Positions 18,992 through 27,220 of a DNA stretch of 64,000 bases are shown here, piece after piece; the stretch's first letter is position 1; every line of letters begins with the position of its first letter. The DNA comes from an uncultured Prevotella sp. (GTDB taxonomy: Bacteria; Bacteroidota; Bacteroidia; Bacteroidales; Bacteroidaceae). The position numbers and the translations under genes are program-made. The stretch covers positions 124,001 through 188,000 of the forward strand of contig CAAGKM010000024.1 of assembly GCA_900770395.1 (NCBI GenBank), given 5' to 3'. Under the pieces are notes generated by a model. It was not told the origin of the DNA and searched no databases. It saw nothing but the letters and a program-made list of their open reading frames with translations.

Positions 18992-19168
18992 TATCAGTGC
19001 GGTGTTTGGATAATATTTGCACAGTGTTGTGAATTTATTTGGGCAGTGTTTTGAAAATATCTGCGCAGTGGAGCAGGATATGATTCATTCCGACAACTTC
19101 GGAGGATAAAACGAAGGTTTCGATTAATCCGAATACAATATCCAAAATTAAAGATTTTGTGTCATTTT

Positions 19169-19200
19169 TTTGGAAGTGTGAAAAAAAAGATGTAACTTTG
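19169..19200 (+). promoter_or_regulatory. valS promoter (Bacteroidetes type)
   Basis: TTTG (19169-19172), a 20-base spacer and TAACTTTG (19193-19200) match the -33/-7 consensus; transcription would start about 30 bases before the valS ATG. Confidence 0.85.
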
Positions 19201-19238
19201 CAACCTAAAAAATATAATTTGTACACATTATATAATAT

Positions 19239-21932
19239 ATGGAATTAGCAAGTAAATACGATCCACAATCGGTGGAGTCGAAATGGTATCAGTATTGGCT
19301 TGACAACAAACTGTTTAGCAGCAAGCCCGATGGTAGAGAACCCTACACTATAGTTATCCCGCCGCCAAACGTCACCGGTGTGCTTCACATGGGACACATG
19401 CTCAATAACACCATTCAGGATATCCTTGTGCGCCGTGCGCGTATGGAAGGTAAGAATGCTTGTTGGGTGCCCGGCACCGACCATGCCTCAATTGCCACAG
19501 AGGCTAAGGTGGTGAACCGTCTGGCAGAGCAGGGCATAAAGAAAACCGACCTCACACGTGAGGAATTTCTCAAGCATGCATGGGAGTGGACCAACGAGCA
19601 CGGAGGCATAATCCTGAAGCAGCTGCGCCGACTGGGTGCGAGCTGTGACTGGGACCGCACAGGCTTCACCATGGACGAGATTCGCAGCGAGAGCGTTATA
19701 AAGGTGTTCTGCGACCTTTATAACAAGGGGCTCATCTATCGCGGCGTGCGCATGGTGAACTGGGACCCTAAGGCACTGACTGCACTCTCTGACGAGGAGG
19801 TTATATATAAAGAGGAGCATACCAAGCTCTATTATATGAAGTATTATGTGAGCGACGACTGCACTGTGACCGCTGAGGAAGCTGCTCAGGAAGGTTGTGT
19901 GGTGCACAAGGACGAGAAGGGATATTACGCCGTGGTTGCCACCACACGCCCTGAGACCATCATGGGCGACGTGGCAATGTGCATCAATCCCAACGACCCG
20001 AAGAACACATGGCTGAAGGGCAAGAAAGTTATAGTGCCGATGGTTGGCCGCGTAATTCCTGTTATTGAGGATGACTATGTGGACATTGAGTTTGGTACAG
20101 GATGTCTGAAGGTTACGCCAGCTCACGACGTGAACGACTATATGCTGGGCGAGAAGTACAACCTGGAGGCTATAGACATATTCAACGATGACGCCACTCT
20201 GTCGGAGGCTGCCGGTCTGTATGTTGGTCAGGACCGCTTTGATGTGCGCAAGCAGATTGCAATAGACATGCAGGAAGCCGGACTGATGGAGAAGATTGAG
20301 GATTACGACAACAAGATAGGATGCTCGGAGCGTACAGGTGTGCCCATTGAGCCAAAGCTCTCTATGCAGTGGTTCCTGAAGATGGAACACCTTGCAAAGA
20401 TCTCGCTCTCGCCGGTGATGAACGATGAAATTATGTTCTATCCCGCAAAATACAAGAACACATACCGCCACTGGCTTGAGAACATCAAGGACTGGTGTAT
20501 CAGCCGTCAGTTGTGGTGGGGACACCGCATACCTGCATACTATATGCCTCAGGGCGGATATGTTGTGGCAGAGACTGCAGAGAAGGCACTGGAGATGGCA
20601 CGCGAGAAGAGCGGCAATAAGGACTTGCAGCTCTCTGACCTGCGTCAGGACGAGGATGCTCTCGATACATGGTTCTCATCATGGCTGTGGCCAATCTCGC
20701 TGTTCGACGGTATCCGCAATCCTGATAACGAGGAGATAAATTATTATTATCCCACAAGTGACTTGGTGACAGGTCCGGATATTATCTTCTTCTGGGTGGC
20801 ACGCATGATTATGGCAGGCTACGAGTACAGAGGCAAGATGCCGTTTAAGCACGTTTACTTCACTGGTATCGTGCGCGACAAGCTCGGCCGCAAGATGTCG
20901 AAGAGTCTGGGCAACAGTCCCGACCCGCTGATGCTTATCGACAAGTTCGGTGCCGACGGCGTGCGTATGGGCATGATGCTAGCAGCTCCTGCAGGCAATG
21001 ATATTCTGTTCGATGAGGCGCTTTGCGAGCAGGGCCGTAACTTCAACAACAAGATATGGAACGCCTTCCGTCTGGTGAAGGGATGGCAGACCGCCGACAA
21101 GGAGCAGCCTGAGGAGTGTAAGATTGCAACCGCATGGTTTGAGGCCAAGCTGAAGCAGACTGCCGCCGAGGTTGACGACCTGTTTAAGAAATACCGCCTG
21201 TCGGAGGCTCTTATGGCTGTGTATAAGCTGTTCTGGGATGAGTTCTCAAGCTGGTATCTTGAAATGATTAAGCCTGCATACGGTGAGCCGCTCGACAGCA
21301 AGACGATGGAAGCCACAATCGGCTTCTTCGACACACTGCTGAAGATGCTGCATCCATTCATGCCGTTCATCACTGAGGAACTGTGGCAGCACATCTGCGA
21401 CCGCAAGCCTGGCGACAGCATTATGCTGGAATGTCTGAAGCTTGATGCTCCTACAGAGGCTGAGCTTAGGATGATTGCCGAGGTGGAGAGCGTGAAGCAG
21501 ATTGTGAGCGGTGTGCGTACTGTTCGCAACCAGAAAAATATCCCGCCCAAAGAGCAGCTTGAGCTTCAGGCTGTAAGTGCAAATAAGTATGCCACATATG
21601 ACAGCGTTATTGTTAAGATGGCAAATGTGAAGGCTGTGAATGTGGTTAGTGAGAAGGACAGCATGGCATCGGCATTCATGGTTGGCACCGACGAGTATGC
21701 TGTTCCTGTGGGCAACATGATTGACGTGGCTGCCGAGATTGAGAAGATGGAGGCACAGCTGAAGCATCTCGAAGGTTTCCTCATGGGCGTAAAGAAAAAA
21801 CTCTCCAATGAGCGTTTTGTGGCAAATGCTCCTGAGCAGGTTGTCGCTCTTGAGCGCAAGAAGCAGGCTGACAGCGAGGAGAAGATAGCATCGCTCAAGG
21901 AAAGCATTGCCGCATTGAAAGCTTCAAAATGA
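19239..21932 (+). CDS. valS: Valyl-tRNA synthetase
   Basis: The 897-residue class I synthetase charges tRNA-Val. The HIGH-type motif is HMGH near residue 50 (PNVTGVLHMGHML) and the KMSKS motif is KMSKSLGN near 551. The editing (CP1) domain lies between (VVATTRPETIMGDVA near 230), the anticodon-binding domain follows, and the last 65 residues form the coiled-coil arm typical of ValRS (IEKMEAQLKHLEGFLMGVKKKLSNERFVANAP). Length is as expected. Single-gene unit, with a strong terminator downstream. Confidence 0.98.
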   Translation: MELASKYDPQSVESKWYQYWLDNKLFSSKPDGREPYTIVIPPPNVTGVLHMGHMLNNTIQDILVRRARMEGKNACWVPGTDHASIATEAKVVNRLAEQGIKKTDLTREEFLKHAWEWTNEHGGIILKQLRRLGASCDWDRTGFTMDEIRSESVIKVFCDLYNKGLIYRGVRMVNWDPKALTALSDEEVIYKEEHTKLYYMKYYVSDDCTVTAEEAAQEGCVVHKDEKGYYAVVATTRPETIMGDVAMCINPNDPKNTWLKGKKVIVPMVGRVIPVIEDDYVDIEFGTGCLKVTPAHDVNDYMLGEKYNLEAIDIFNDDATLSEAAGLYVGQDRFDVRKQIAIDMQEAGLMEKIEDYDNKIGCSERTGVPIEPKLSMQWFLKMEHLAKISLSPVMNDEIMFYPAKYKNTYRHWLENIKDWCISRQLWWGHRIPAYYMPQGGYVVAETAEKALEMAREKSGNKDLQLSDLRQDEDALDTWFSSWLWPISLFDGIRNPDNEEINYYYPTSDLVTGPDIIFFWVARMIMAGYEYRGKMPFKHVYFTGIVRDKLGRKMSKSLGNSPDPLMLIDKFGADGVRMGMMLAAPAGNDILFDEALCEQGRNFNNKIWNAFRLVKGWQTADKEQPEECKIATAWFEAKLKQTAAEVDDLFKKYRLSEALMAVYKLFWDEFSSWYLEMIKPAYGEPLDSKTMEATIGFFDTLLKMLHPFMPFITEELWQHICDRKPGDSIMLECLKLDAPTEAELRMIAEVESVKQIVSGVRTVRNQKNIPPKEQLELQAVSANKYATYDSVIVKMANVKAVNVVSEKDSMASAFMVGTDEYAVPVGNMIDVAAEIEKMEAQLKHLEGFLMGVKKKLSNERFVANAPEQVVALERKKQADSEEKIASLKESIAALKASK

Positions 21933-22016
21933 TATGATTTCCGTGCAAGCCGAAAATTACGAAGTTAAATCACGTAAACGTTTTAGGTTTAACAAAAAGT
22001 AAAAATATGTTATATT

Positions 22017-22060
22017 AACCGCCGATTTGTAAGCTATAGGTTACAAATCGGCGGTTTTTC
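22017..22060 (+). terminator. Intrinsic terminator of valS
   Basis: A perfect 16-bp stem (22017-22032 with 22041-22056, 8-base loop) is followed by a T-run. Confidence 0.9.
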
Positions 22061-22123
22061 TTTATATTGCGTAACTTTTGACTTAATATAAATCAATTTG
22101 TACTCATTTTATTCATAAAATAT

Positions 22124-22250
22124 TTTGTGGCGGATGAAAAAGTCTGTACCTTTGCACTCAGAAAAAAGATATTTTTGATTTGTTTTAGTAGATTAGTTTT
22201 TAAGTAGTTTGTTTTGAACCGGATGTCGTGAGACAGCCGGTTTTTATTTT
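22124..22250 (+). ncRNA. Candidate small RNA with own promoter and terminator
   Basis: TTTG (22124-22127), a 19-base spacer and TACCTTTG (22147-22154) form a promoter. About 60 bases downstream of the predicted start a hairpin (AACCGGATGTC 22217-22227, loop GTGA, GACAGCCGGTT 22232-22242, one mismatch) followed by a T-rich run looks like an intrinsic terminator. The predicted transcript is about 85-90 bases, has no credible reading frame, and ends before the separate mutA promoter. It could be a small RNA or a decayed leader. No match to a known riboswitch is recognised. Confidence 0.5.
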
Positions 22251-22297
22251 TACCATAAAATATTAAAGTTAAATATATAAAATAACATGCGCGAAAG

Positions 22298-22329
22298 TTT
22301 GCTCATATCATGAAAAATGGCTATCTTTG
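22298..22329 (+). promoter_or_regulatory. mutA-mutB promoter
   Basis: TTTG (22298-22301), a 20-base spacer and TATCTTTG (22322-22329) fit the consensus exactly. Because the box covers 22322-22329, an upstream in-frame ATG at 22327 cannot be the start of mutA. Confidence 0.88.
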
Positions 22330-22401
22330 CAGTGTTTTTGTGGCAGCCTGGGGCTGTCGCATATTGAGAAAACAACTTTATGTAATATAAATCTAAACTT
22401 T

Positions 22402-24264
22402 ATGTCAGAAAATAAAGAAAAACTTTTTGGCGAGTTTCAGGCTCCTACCAAGCAGGAATGGCTTGACAAGATTCAGGTGGATCTTAAGGGTGCCGACTTT
22501 GAGAAGAAGCTCGTTTGGAGAACAAACGAGGGGTTCAATATGCAACCTTTCTATCAGCGCGAGGACGTGCTGAAACTTCAGACTCCCGAGGCTCTGCCCG
22601 GCGAGTTCCCATTCGTTCGTGGTAACAAGAAAGACAACAACCTCTGGTATGTTCGTCAGGACATCAACGTCAGCGATGTGAAAGAGGCAAATGCCAAGGC
22701 TCTTGACATCCTCAACAAGGGTGTTGACTCTCTCGGCTTCCACATCCCTGCATCAATGGTAAGCAAGGAGAATGTCGAGGCTCTGCTCGAGGGCATCTGC
22801 TGCGACATTGCTGAGGTGAACTTCTGCACCTGCAAGCGTGCGTCAGTGGAGCTGGCACAGATTCTTGCCGATTACTTCGCAGCTAAAGGCTACGACAAGG
22901 AGAAGGTTGTGGGCTCAATCGACTGGGACCCACTGGAGAAGATTGTGATGAAGGGCAAGGACGTTCAGGCTCTGCTCCAGCTGGCAAAGCCTATGGTTGA
23001 GGCTCTTGCTGAGTATCCCAACTTCCGCTGCGTGACTGTAAATGCCGCTGCCCTCAACAATGCAGGCGCATTCTGCTCTCAGGAGCTTGGCTACGCTCTC
23101 GCATGGGGTAACGAGTATATGCAGCAGATGACAGAGGCTGGCGTTGACGCCACTTTGGCTGCAAAGAAGATTAAGTTCAACATGGGTATCTCTGAGAACT
23201 ACTTCATGGAGATTGCCAAGTTCCGTGCCGCACGTATGCTCTGGGCTACCATCGTGAAGCAGTATGAGCCTAAGTGCGACTGCGCATGCAAAATGTGCGT
23301 AAATGCCGTTACATCAACATATAACATGACTGTGTTCGACAGCTACGTTAACCTGCTCCGCTCACAGACCGAGACCATGAGCGCTGCTCTTGCAGGCGTT
23401 CACAGTATCGTGGTTACTCCGTTCAACGCAGCTTACGAGCAGCCTACAGAGTTCTCTGAGCGTATCGCCCGCAACCAGCAGCTTCTGCTTAAGGAAGAGA
23501 GCCACTTCGACAAGGTGGTTGACCCGTCAGCCGGCTCTTACTTCATTGAGGAGCTTACAACATCGCTCGCTAACGTGGCATGGAAGATATTCCTCGACGT
23601 TGAGGAGAAGGGTGGTTTCCTTGAGGCTATCAAGGCAGGCGCTGTGCAGGACGACATCAATGCGACAAACAAGAAGCGTCATGAGAACACCGGCAAGCGC
23701 CGTGAGTTTATTCTCGGTACCAACCAGTTCCCTAACTTCACCGAGACAAGCGAGGGCAAGCGCAGTGTGTGCAAGACCTGCTGCTGCGGTCACAAGGACG
23801 AAGAGGCTGCTCCATTCAAGGGCATCCAGAGCACTCGCCTGGCAGCTGACTTCGAGGACCTGCGCATACAGACAGAGGAGAGCGGCAAGGTGCCTACAGC
23901 ATTCATGCTCACCATCGGCAGTCTCGCATGGCGTCAGGCTCGTGCACAGTTCAGCTGCAACTTCCTTGCCTGCGGCGGCTACAAGGTAATAGACAATCTC
24001 GGTTTCGACACAGTGGAGGAAGGTGTTGACGCCGCTCTCGCAGCAGGTGCCGACATCGTGGTGCTCTGCTCTTCTGACGATGAGTATGCTGAGTATGCCG
24101 AGCCGGCATTCAAGTATCTCAACGGCCGTGCAATGTTCATCGTGGCAGGTGCTCCTGCTTGCATGGAGGACCTCAAGGCTAAGGGCATAGAGAACTTCAT
24201 CCATGTGAAGTGCGACGTGCTGCAGACACTGAAGGGATATAACGAGAAACTTGGTATAAAATAA
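22402..24264 (+). CDS. mutA: Methylmalonyl-CoA mutase, small (beta) subunit
   Basis: This 620-residue protein is the catalytically inactive partner subunit of the B12-dependent mutase that interconverts succinyl-CoA and (R)-methylmalonyl-CoA on the way to propionate. It has the TIM-barrel mutase fold (KKIKFNMGISENYFMEIAKFRAARMLWA, then QTETMSAALAGVHSIVVTPFN) and a B12-domain-like tail without the DxHxxG motif, as in other small subunits. The ATG at 22402 is chosen because an upstream ATG lies inside the promoter. Two cysteine clusters are unusual: C292-x-C-x-C-x2-C299 in EPKCDCACKMC and C457-x2-CCC462 followed by GH. mutB starts 17 bases downstream. Confidence 0.92.
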   Translation: MSENKEKLFGEFQAPTKQEWLDKIQVDLKGADFEKKLVWRTNEGFNMQPFYQREDVLKLQTPEALPGEFPFVRGNKKDNNLWYVRQDINVSDVKEANAKALDILNKGVDSLGFHIPASMVSKENVEALLEGICCDIAEVNFCTCKRASVELAQILADYFAAKGYDKEKVVGSIDWDPLEKIVMKGKDVQALLQLAKPMVEALAEYPNFRCVTVNAAALNNAGAFCSQELGYALAWGNEYMQQMTEAGVDATLAAKKIKFNMGISENYFMEIAKFRAARMLWATIVKQYEPKCDCACKMCVNAVTSTYNMTVFDSYVNLLRSQTETMSAALAGVHSIVVTPFNAAYEQPTEFSERIARNQQLLLKEESHFDKVVDPSAGSYFIEELTTSLANVAWKIFLDVEEKGGFLEAIKAGAVQDDINATNKKRHENTGKRREFILGTNQFPNFTETSEGKRSVCKTCCCGHKDEEAAPFKGIQSTRLAADFEDLRIQTEESGKVPTAFMLTIGSLAWRQARAQFSCNFLACGGYKVIDNLGFDTVEEGVDAALAAGADIVVLCSSDDEYAEYAEPAFKYLNGRAMFIVAGAPACMEDLKAKGIENFIHVKCDVLQTLKGYNEKLGIK

Positions 24265-24281
24265 TAAGGAGGACTGCAACA

Positions 24282-26429
24282 ATGAGAAAGAATTTTAATG
24301 ATATAGACATTTTTGGCGGCATAAAGGCTGCCGACGGCTCGGAGTGGCAGAAGGCTAACGGCATTGCCGCCAACTGGAAGACTCCTGAGCATATCGAAGT
24401 AAAGCCTGTATATACAAAGGAAGACCTTGAGGGCATGGAGCATCTTGACTTCACCGCCGGTATTCCTCCATATCTGCGTGGTCCTTACTCTATGATGTAT
24501 CCTTTCCGTCCTTGGACCATCCGTCAGTATGCCGGATTCTCCACAGCTGAGGAGAGTAACGCGTTCTACCGCCGTAACCTCGCATCAGGACAGAAGGGTC
24601 TGTCAGTGGCATTCGACCTTCCTACACACCGTGGCTACGACCCGGACAACGAGCGCGTGGTAGGTGACGTGGGTAAGGCTGGCGTATCCATCTGCAACGA
24701 GGAGAACATGAAGGTGTTGTTTGATGGTATTCCGTTGAACAAGATGTCAGTGTCAATGACCATGAACGGTGCCGTGCTGCCAATCCTGGCGTTCTACATC
24801 GTGGCTGGTCTGGAGCAGGGAGCAAAACTTGAGGAAATGGCTGGTACAATCCAGAACGATATTCTGAAAGAGTTCATGGTGCGTAACACATATATCTATC
24901 CACCTGCATTCTCAATGAAGATTATCGCCGACATATTCGAGTACACATCGCAGAACATGCCTAAGTTCAACTCTATCTCTATCTCAGGCTATCACATGCA
25001 GGAGGCTGGTGCAACAGCTGATATTGAGCTTGCCTATACTCTTGCCGACGGTATGGACTATCTCCGTGCCGGTATCAACGCCGGTATTGATGTTGATGCT
25101 TTCGCTCCACGTCTGAGTTTTTTCTGGGCTATCGGCGTTAACCACTTCATGGAGATTGCCAAGATGCGTGCAGGCCGTCTGCTCTGGGCAAAGATTGTGA
25201 AGAGCTTCGGCGCAAAGAATCCAAAGTCGCTGGCTCTGCGCACACACAGCCAGACATCAGGATGGTCGCTCACCGAGCAGGATCCGTTCAACAACGTGGG
25301 CCGTACATGTATTGAGGCTATGGCTGCCGTGCTCGGTCATACACAGTCTCTGCATACCAATGCTCTCGACGAGGCTATCGCCCTGCCTACAGATTTCTCT
25401 GCTCGTATTGCCCGTAACACCCAGATTTACATTCAGAACGAGACAAAGGTATGCAAGCACATCGACCCATGGGCTGGTTCATACTATGTGGAGTCGCTCA
25501 CCAACGAGTTGGTTCACAAGGCATGGGAGCACATTCAGGAAATCGAGAAGATGGGCGGTATGGCAAAGGCTATCGAGACAGGTCTGCCAAAGATGCGCAT
25601 CGAGGAGGCTGCAGCCCGTACTCAGGCGCGTATCGACTCTGGCGTGCAGACAATCGTTGGCACAAACAAGTACCGTCTTGACCACGAGGATCCAATCGAC
25701 ATTCTTGAGGTTGACAATACCGCAGTGCGCAAACAGCAGGAGGAGAGTCTCGCCCAGGTTCGCGCATCACGCGATGAGGCTGCCTGCAAGAAAGCACTTG
25801 CCGATCTTACAGAGTGTGTCCGCACAGGTGAGGGAAATCTTTTGGCTCATGCCATAGAGTGCGCCAAGTTGCGCTGTACATTGGGAGAGATAAGCGACGC
25901 CTGCGAGGAAATCGTCGGACGTTATAAAGCAGTAATTAGAACTATTTCAGGCGTGTATTCATCAGAAAGTAAGAACGACAGCGACTTCGACTTGGCTTGC
26001 AAGCTCACAGAGGAGTTCGCTCAGAAGGAGGGTCGCCGCCCGCGTATCTTCATCGCCAAGATGGGACAGGACGGTCACGACCGTGGTGCAAAGGTAGTGG
26101 CTACAGGTTATGCCGACTGTGGTTTCGACGTGGATATGGGACCTCTGTTCCAGACTCCTGCCGAGGCTGCGCGTGAGGCTGTTGAGAACGACGTTCATGT
26201 TGTGGGTGTATCTTCGCTTGCAGCAGGTCACAAGACTCTTGTTCCTCAGCTTATAGCAGAGTTGAAGAAGCTTGGCCGTGAGGATATCATGGTGATTGCC
26301 GGCGGTGTTATCCCGGCTCAGGACTACGACTTCCTCTATCAGGCTGGTGTGGCTGCTATCTTCGGTCCTGGTACATCGGTTGCCAAGGCTGCGGTCAGCA
26401 TGATGAACATCCTGCTTGACAAGGAATAA
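24282..26429 (+). CDS. mutB: Methylmalonyl-CoA mutase, large (alpha) subunit
   Basis: The 715-residue catalytic subunit has the TIM-barrel with the substrate-binding signature (TQIYIQNETKVCKHIDPWAGSYYVESL and RTHSQTSGWSLTEQDPFNN) and a C-terminal cobalamin-binding domain with DGHDRGAKV, where His599 is the lower axial ligand of B12 in the DxHxxG motif. It forms a heterodimer with MutA and supports succinate-to-propionate metabolism and recycling of succinyl-CoA. Co-transcribed with mutA. Confidence 0.97.
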   Translation: MRKNFNDIDIFGGIKAADGSEWQKANGIAANWKTPEHIEVKPVYTKEDLEGMEHLDFTAGIPPYLRGPYSMMYPFRPWTIRQYAGFSTAEESNAFYRRNLASGQKGLSVAFDLPTHRGYDPDNERVVGDVGKAGVSICNEENMKVLFDGIPLNKMSVSMTMNGAVLPILAFYIVAGLEQGAKLEEMAGTIQNDILKEFMVRNTYIYPPAFSMKIIADIFEYTSQNMPKFNSISISGYHMQEAGATADIELAYTLADGMDYLRAGINAGIDVDAFAPRLSFFWAIGVNHFMEIAKMRAGRLLWAKIVKSFGAKNPKSLALRTHSQTSGWSLTEQDPFNNVGRTCIEAMAAVLGHTQSLHTNALDEAIALPTDFSARIARNTQIYIQNETKVCKHIDPWAGSYYVESLTNELVHKAWEHIQEIEKMGGMAKAIETGLPKMRIEEAAARTQARIDSGVQTIVGTNKYRLDHEDPIDILEVDNTAVRKQQEESLAQVRASRDEAACKKALADLTECVRTGEGNLLAHAIECAKLRCTLGEISDACEEIVGRYKAVIRTISGVYSSESKNDSDFDLACKLTEEFAQKEGRRPRIFIAKMGQDGHDRGAKVVATGYADCGFDVDMGPLFQTPAEAAREAVENDVHVVGVSSLAAGHKTLVPQLIAELKKLGREDIMVIAGGVIPAQDYDFLYQAGVAAIFGPGTSVAKAAVSMMNILLDKE

Positions 26430-26454
26430 GTCAATCATCATTAAACAAAAAAAT

Positions 26455-26489
26455 CACCGGATTGCAATTATAGCAGTCCGGTGTTTTTT
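26455..26489 (+). terminator. Intrinsic terminator of mutA-mutB
   Basis: Arms CACCGGATTGC (26455-26465) and GCAGTCCGGTG (26473-26483) pair with one G-U, followed by a T-run. Confidence 0.88.
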
Positions 26490-26578
26490 GTGTTGTTCCC
26501 CTTGTAATCCCAATTCGCTGATTTAGAATTCTAATTCGCTGTCTTACTGAACACCAAAATAAAAAATATTTCTGAAAA

Positions 26579-26610
26579 TTTGGTGGTCTCAATATTTTTT
26601 CCTATTTTTG
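26579..26610 (+). promoter_or_regulatory. Orphan plus-strand promoter facing into the left direct repeat
   Basis: TTTG (26579-26582), a 20-base spacer and TATTTTTG (26603-26610). There is no plus-strand gene downstream for more than 7 kb, only the direct repeat at 26640 and then oppositely oriented genes. The segment 26490-26578 holds nothing I recognise. Confidence 0.55.
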
Positions 26611-26639
26611 CAGTCGATTCTCGGAGTACCCTAATATTC

Positions 26640-26717
26640 TTTGTGGAAAGTGCTGCTTTTATCTATAATTTATATAGAAACATAACTTTTTTTGCTCAAA
26701 ACAGAAGAAATGTGCAG
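26640..26717. repeat. Left copy of 77-78 bp direct repeat flanking the RiPP island
   Basis: Nearly identical to 36510-36586: the stretch from GCTGCTTTTATCTAT to AGAAATGTGCAG is conserved apart from a few changes and one single-base length difference. The end forms a 9-bp hairpin with the adjacent unique bases (26706-26714 with 26724-26732), which may end the minus-strand operon. Confidence 0.85.
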
Positions 26718-26737
26718 CATCCACACATTTCTACCAA

Positions 26738-27208
26738 CTAGAATCCGAGCAATTGCCAAATTGTTTTATCACTTATAAGAATTTCAGCATCAACTTTCTG
26801 CTTGGGCTGAATCTGTAAATCAACAATATCATTTATAGATAGATTGATTTTTACTTCAAAATAGTTTTTTTCATCTATTGATATTATTTTTTTGAAATGT
26901 GGGGTAATATTCATTTGGTATACTGTATCATATCCCTCAAATTCAACGCTTGCTGTTCGTTTTTCGTTAAACAATGCAGCATATTTGTATGGCACAAAGA
27001 CTTTAGCTTGTAAGTTGTGACCATAAGTTACCACTTCTCCATTAGCATTAATCGTTATTGGATAGTGAACATAGTATGTTGTAACAGCCATCGCTAACAC
27101 TATTAGTGCAATAATAGTTGTACCAGTGTGTATCAACAATGGAGGAATACGTCCGATAATGTGACGCACCTTCTCGCTACGAAGTTCTATGTTGTCTTTC
27201 TTTTCCAT
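26738..27208 (-). CDS. Mini HlyD-like membrane fusion protein
   Basis: A 156-residue protein with one membrane helix (about 25-47, after a short cytoplasmic tail), a beta-barrel-like periplasmic part (INANGEVVTYGHNLQAKVFVPYKYAALF) and a C-terminal VDAEILISDKTIWQLLGF of the kind that ends HlyD-family adaptors. The long coiled-coil hairpin that normally reaches an outer-membrane TolC is missing: the family is usually 350-450 residues. So it is either a minimal adaptor or an accessory subunit of the ABC exporter encoded 12 bases upstream. It is the last gene of the minus-strand operon. Confidence 0.75.
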   Translation of the reverse strand: MEKKDNIELRSEKVRHIIGRIPPLLIHTGTTIIALIVLAMAVTTYYVHYPITINANGEVVTYGHNLQAKVFVPYKYAALFNEKRTASVEFEGYDTVYQMNITPHFKKIISIDEKNYFEVKINLSINDIVDLQIQPKQKVDAEILISDKTIWQLLGF

Positions 27209-27220
27209 GTTCGTCTTGAT

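Noticed and set aside
18807..19022. Minus-strand open frame with repeated RFCMSVQ
   Set aside because: The repeat is the 21-bp DNA array read in frame; the frame has no other protein features and the region holds promoters.
22018..22250. Cobalamin riboswitch before mutA
   Set aside because: The region is too short and lacks the B12-box sequence; only simple terminators are seen.
22327..22401. Upstream in-frame ATG as start of mutA
   Set aside because: The ATG lies inside the -7 box of the mutA promoter, and the conserved protein begins at 22402.
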